Assembly (NCBI GenBank): GCA_958408685.1
Contig: CATYLC010000035.1
Location: 1-8,145 of the forward strand
Source of the DNA: an uncultured Collinsella sp.
GTDB lineage: Bacteria > Actinomycetota > Coriobacteriia > Coriobacteriales > Coriobacteriaceae
Direction of reading: 5' to 3'
DNA length: 8,145 nucleotides
The notes below the pieces were generated by a model. That model ran no database searches, was not told the DNA's origin, and saw only the letters and a list, made by a program, of their open reading frames with translations. Positions within the stretch are counted from its first letter, which is position 1. Every line of letters begins with the position of its first letter. This document shows, piece by piece, positions 5,852-8,145 of this stretch. Position numbers and translations under genes: made by a program.

Positions 5852-7513
5852 CTACTCGATCGAGAAGATCACGGGATAGAGCGGCTGCTCGCCACGATGG
5901 GCGTCAATCTCCAGATCGGGCTGAGCCTCCTCGATAGCGTCGACGATCTCCTGGAAGGCCTCATCGGACAGCTCCTCGCCGGCCAGAATCGTCAGCGCGT
6001 CGCCCTCCTCTTCCTCCTGCATGCGGTTGATGCAATCGAGCGTGACCTGCTTCACGTCGGAGCCGACCACGTCGATGGAGCCGGCGATGATACCCATAAC
6101 GTCACCAGAGTGAATCGGAGAGCCGTCGGAGGCGCTGGAATCGCGCACGGCGCGGGTGACCTCGCCATCGCGGACCTCGCTGATGGCGTCGACCATGGCG
6201 GCGACGGCGTCCTCGAGCTCGGAATCGGGCAGGGCCGCGAACAGCGCGGAGAAGGCCTGCGGGACAGTCTTGGTGGGAACGACGGCGACCTTCTTGTCGG
6301 TGCAGGCAGAGGCGGCGGCCTCGGCAGCCATGCGGATGTTGCCGTTATTGGGCAGGATAATGACCGAGGTCGCGTTGACCTGGTCCACCGCGCCCAGCAG
6401 GTCGGCGGTCGAGGGGTTCATGGTCTGGCCACCCGAGACGATCACGTCAACGCCGAGGGACTTGAGGATGTCGGCCTCGCCCGAACCAGCGGCAACGGCG
6501 ACAAAGCCCAACGCCTTGGCGGGCTCGGCGGCCTTCTCCTGGTCCTCATGAATCTTGGCGGTACGGTCGTGGGCCTCCATCTCCATGTTGTGAATAAAGA
6601 CCTCGTAGATCTGACCGAGCTGCAGCATGTGCTCGAGCACCAGGTTGGGGGTGTTGGAGTGCACGTGGATCTTGTAGTCGGGGTAGGCACCCACGAGCAG
6701 CTCGCAGTCGCCCATGGAGCCCAGGAACTTAAGGCACTCGTCCTCGTCAAACGGGGCGTCGGCCTTAAAGAGAAACTCGTTGCAGTAGCGGAACTCCGAG
6801 CCCTCCCAGTCGTCGTTGGCCTCGATCTCAACGCGACCAAGGGCCGCGTCGCGGGCAGAGCCGGCAGAATCAAACGTGGCGGAGAAATCCTCGACAACGG
6901 TGCTGCGGCCAAGCGCGGCGGCAACAAAGTTCTCCAGGAAGATGGCAAAGCCAAAGGCGCCGGAGTCGACCACGCCGTTCTCCTTCAGAACGGGCAGCAG
7001 GTCGGGCGTGCGAGCGACGGACTGGTAGGCCTCGACGACGATGGCGTCGAGCGCGTCCTCGGCCGAGAACTTCTTCTTTTCGCACTCGTCGGCCTTGGTC
7101 GAGACATCGCGCAGCACCGTGAGGATCGTGCCCTCGATGGGCTTGCGGACGGCCTGGAAGGCGACCTTGACGGCGCGACGGAAGGCGAAGGCGATGTTGG
7201 CGGACGTGATAGGCTCATCGGCAGAAACGAGACCCTCGGCCACGCCACGCAGGATCTGCGAGGTGATGACGCCGGAGTTGCCGCGGGCACCCATCAGGGA
7301 GCCGTGGGTGATGGCGCCGGCAATGGCCTCCATATCGGCATCGGCGGGAAGGGCGGAAAGCTCCTTGGTCACCGAGGCGAGCGTGAGCGACATGTTGGTG
7401 CCGGTGTCGCCGTCGGGTACGGGGAAGACGTTGAGCTTGTTGATCTCCTCGGCCTTGTCGGAAACGGCAGCCGCAGCGATCGGAAAACAGGTGCGAATGG
7501 TCTTTGCAATCAT
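5852..7513 (-). CDS. fakA: FakA-type DAK2 domain protein (fatty acid kinase catalytic subunit family, YloV)
   Basis: FakA-family proteins bind ATP and, with an acyl-binding FakB (DegV family) partner, phosphorylate exogenous fatty acids to acyl-phosphate. The 553-residue product has the N-terminal DAK2 kinase domain with FPVPDGDTGTNMSLT (30-44; Asp residues that hold Mg-ATP) and GARGNSGVITSQILRG (75-90). Its middle domain has C244 and H283/H285 (YCNEF; KIHVHSN), matching positions that, as I recall, bind zinc in FakA. The C-terminal domain has GGQTMNPST (361-369) and ILPNN (386-390) and ends in GEQPLYPVIFSIE. Length and layout match YloV/FakA. It follows a YloU-type gene, as in Bacillus. A GGAG lies about 12 nt before the ATG at 7513, a longer spacing than usual. 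No fakB is visible here, so fatty acid kinase activity is inferred. Confidence 0.88.
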   Translation of the reverse strand: MIAKTIRTCFPIAAAAVSDKAEEINKLNVFPVPDGDTGTNMSLTLASVTKELSALPADADMEAIAGAITHGSLMGARGNSGVITSQILRGVAEGLVSADEPITSANIAFAFRRAVKVAFQAVRKPIEGTILTVLRDVSTKADECEKKKFSAEDALDAIVVEAYQSVARTPDLLPVLKENGVVDSGAFGFAIFLENFVAAALGRSTVVEDFSATFDSAGSARDAALGRVEIEANDDWEGSEFRYCNEFLFKADAPFDEDECLKFLGSMGDCELLVGAYPDYKIHVHSNTPNLVLEHMLQLGQIYEVFIHNMEMEAHDRTAKIHEDQEKAAEPAKALGFVAVAAGSGEADILKSLGVDVIVSGGQTMNPSTADLLGAVDQVNATSVIILPNNGNIRMAAEAAASACTDKKVAVVPTKTVPQAFSALFAALPDSELEDAVAAMVDAISEVRDGEVTRAVRDSSASDGSPIHSGDVMGIIAGSIDVVGSDVKQVTLDCINRMQEEEEGDALTILAGEELSDEAFQEIVDAIEEAQPDLEIDAHRGEQPLYPVIFSIE

Positions 7514-7540
7514 GGGTATTTGAATCTCCGTTTTCGGATG

Positions 7541-7897
7541 CTAGTTCAGACGGCTCTTGAGCGCGTCGATGTGGATGCCGATCTTAAGGCTGGCGGGATC
7601 GATCTGGGCGATTTCCTGCAGGGTGAAGGCAACGGAGCTCGAAAGATTGTGGCAGACGGACTTCATGTTGACGCCGTTCTCGAGCACGACGTGAAGATCG
7701 ACCGTAAGGCCGTTCTCGTCGGCGGAGACAAGCACGCCCTTGCGGAGGCGCTGACCGGCAAGCAGGCGCACGCTCTCGGCGCCCTGGAGCTGTTCGGCCA
7801 TACCGACGACGCCATAGCACGTCATCGCGGCATAACCGGCAATATCGGCAATAACGTCGTTCGAGACGCTCAGGCTGCCGTTAATGGTCTCAGACAC
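7541..7897 (-). CDS. Asp23/Gls24 family protein, YloU type
   Basis: An 118-residue protein of the Asp23/Gls24 (DUF322) family, small cytoplasmic or membrane-associated proteins linked to envelope stress in staphylococci and enterococci. The family core is visible: VSNDVIADIAGYAAMTCYGVVGM (residues about 11-33), LRKGVLVSAD, then LTVDLHVVLENGVNM (about 64-78), and VAFTLQEIAQID. This matches the short YloU form that precedes yloV/fakA in Firmicutes and, from memory, also in actinobacteria. It has no signal peptide or membrane helix. The start is GTG at 7897, 6 nt after a strong AAGGAG at 7904-7909. The stop is TAG, 27 nt before the FakA-type gene, so it is probably the first gene of that operon. 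The molecular function of YloU-type members is not established. Confidence 0.88.
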   Translation of the reverse strand: MSETINGSLSVSNDVIADIAGYAAMTCYGVVGMAEQLQGAESVRLLAGQRLRKGVLVSADENGLTVDLHVVLENGVNMKSVCHNLSSSVAFTLQEIAQIDPASLKIGIHIDALKSRLN

Positions 7898-7903
7898 AAG
7901 AAT

Positions 7904-7909
7904 CTCCTT
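7904..7909 (-). promoter_or_regulatory. ribosome binding site for the GTG start
   Basis: AAGGAG on the minus strand, 6 nt before the GTG at 7897. It supports GTG as the start of the Asp23-family gene in the absence of a nearby in-frame ATG. Confidence 0.75.
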
Positions 7910-7912
7910 ATC

Positions 7913-7929
7913 TGGTGCTCACGGCACCA
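7913..7929 (-). repeat. leader hairpin before the Asp23-family gene
   Basis: TGGTGC-5 nt-GCACCA is a perfect 6-bp inverted repeat 3 nt upstream of the AAGGAG at 7904-7909. In the mRNA it would form a small hairpin just 5' of the ribosome binding site, so it could tune translation, or it could be a protein-binding dyad. There is no U-tract, so it is not a terminator. Function is unknown. Confidence 0.4.
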
Positions 7930-7950
7930 TCTCGTGGGAGCAATCATTGC

Positions 7951-7979
7951 ATTATTCTACAACGAGCGCGCCATGTTGA
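7951..7979 (-). promoter_or_regulatory. candidate promoter of the asp23-fakA-recG-rsmD-coaD operon
   Basis: On the minus strand TCAACA (7979-7974, 4 of 6 matches to TTGACA) and AATAAT (7956-7951, 5 of 6 matches to TATAAT) are separated by exactly 17 nt. Transcription would begin near 7944, leaving a leader of about 47 nt before the GTG. An overlapping TAGAAT (7959-7954) is an alternative -10. It sits in the A/T-richest part of a gap whose upstream side is closed by the tRNA terminator, the expected place for an operon promoter. Confidence 0.45.
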
Positions 7980-8055
7980 GGTGGTGGGTCACGGGATTAC
8001 ATCCTCGACACGAAATGTTGATACGGTAACGTTCGCGCCAGGCGATCGCGGCATG
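7980..8055. other. gap between the tRNA terminator and the operon promoter, nothing identified
   Basis: No open frame with a ribosome binding site is visible. Single short palindromes occur (AACGTT near 8029-8034 and GCGATCGC at 8042-8049), but nothing ties them to a known site. With 7898-7979 and the terminator this makes up the 194-base gene-free gap. Confidence 0.4.
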
Positions 8056-8085
8056 AAAAAACCCGCCGCATAAGCGACGGGTTTT
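8056..8085 (-). terminator. intrinsic terminator of tRNA-Asn
   Basis: On the minus strand AAAACCCGTCGC (8085-8074), a 4-nt loop, and GCGGCGGGTTTT (8069-8058) form a 12-bp stem, followed by a run of six T residues (8061-8056) that overlaps the base of the stem. One pair is C·A on the plus strand but becomes G·U in minus-strand RNA, so the hairpin is complete only in the tRNA direction. It starts 6 nt after the tRNA 3' end. Confidence 0.9.
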
Positions 8086-8091
8086 ACAACC

Positions 8092-8145
8092 TGGCTCCCC
8101 GGGTAGGACTCGAACCTACAACAGCGCGGTTAACAGCCGCGTGCT
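8092..8145 (-). tRNA. tRNA-Asn (GTT), partial, 5' end outside the window
   Basis: The visible 54 nt run from the end of the D-arm to an encoded CCA (8094-8092). On the minus strand the anticodon stem CGCGG/CCGCG encloses the loop CTGTTAA with anticodon GTT (8134-8132), reading Asn codons AAC and AAU. The T-arm is GTAGG-TTCGAGT-CCTAC. The 3' acceptor strand CCGGGGA is followed by discriminator G and CCA, as expected for bacterial tRNA-Asn. About 22 nt of the 5' side, including the 5' acceptor strand and most of the D-arm, lie beyond the window. Confidence 0.97.

Noticed and set aside
3691..5937. A 748-codon open frame on the plus strand opposite recG
   Set aside because: The opposite strand encodes RecG with all helicase motifs. 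The plus frame is rich in His, Arg, Gly and Ala with no recognisable family, as expected for an antisense frame kept open by GC-biased third positions.
7870..7947. A 26-codon leader open frame starting at ATG 7947 and overlapping the Asp23-family gene
   Set aside because: It has no ribosome binding site, its start is at or before the predicted transcription start, and it is out of frame with the real gene.
5759..8029. A 756-codon open frame on the plus strand opposite the FakA-type and Asp23-family genes
   Set aside because: It covers two convincing minus-strand genes and a promoter gap. Its Gly/Val/Asp/Leu-rich composition is a reading-frame mirror of those genes, and it has no family motif.
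8042..8049. The palindrome GCGATCGC as a repeated genomic element
   Set aside because: I noticed it only here, and an 8-base palindrome alone has no support for a function.
8092..8145. tRNA-Asn as an attachment site for an integrated element
   Set aside because: tRNA 3' ends are common integration sites, but no integrase gene and no direct repeat of the tRNA end was seen in this window, and the neighbours are core genes.

Overview
This window looks like an ordinary chromosomal housekeeping segment from a GC-rich, low-complexity-free actinobacterial genome. The best guess is the class Coriobacteriia, possibly Collinsella or a relative. That guess rests on codon bias toward G/C, on protein character, and on a gene order that mixes actinobacterial neighbours (a SepIVA/DivIVA-like coiled-coil gene beside DUF177; coaD with the VKGLR variant) with Firmicutes-like pairs (yloU-yloV, rpmF-plsX). 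It is inference, not a database result. No mobile element, CRISPR array, defence gene or toxin was found.

Every gene I can support lies on the minus strand, so transcription runs from high to low coordinates. At the right edge is the 3' part of tRNA-Asn(GTT) (8092 to the window end), followed by a strong intrinsic terminator (8056-8085). After a 194-base gap with a candidate promoter and a small leader hairpin comes a tight cluster: a YloU-type Asp23-family protein (7541-7897, GTG start), a FakA-type DAK2 protein (5852-7513), recG (3664-5841), rsmD (3017-3667) and coaD (2527-3024). The gaps are 27 and 10 nt, then come 4-nt and 8-nt overlaps, so these five genes probably form one operon.

A 68-nt gap leads to a second pair: a SepIVA/DivIVA-like coiled-coil protein (1961-2458) joined by a 1-nt TAATG overlap to a DUF177/YceD protein (1407-1961). 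A 64-nt gap precedes rpmF (1163-1342; zinc-ribbon L32). An 87-nt gap with two hairpins, one shaped like an intrinsic terminator, precedes plsX (56-1075). Bases 1-55 hold nothing I can name.

Functionally the segment joins ribosome biogenesis (L32, DUF177, RsmD), lipid and cofactor supply (FakA, PlsX, CoaD), replication-fork repair (RecG) and cell-envelope or division functions (Asp23 family, SepIVA-like). FakA and PlsX meet at one metabolite, acyl-phosphate. I see no clearly new biological system. The most useful leads are the terminator-like hairpin between rpmF and plsX, the SepIVA-like protein beside DUF177, and the FakA/PlsX pairing without a FakB in view.
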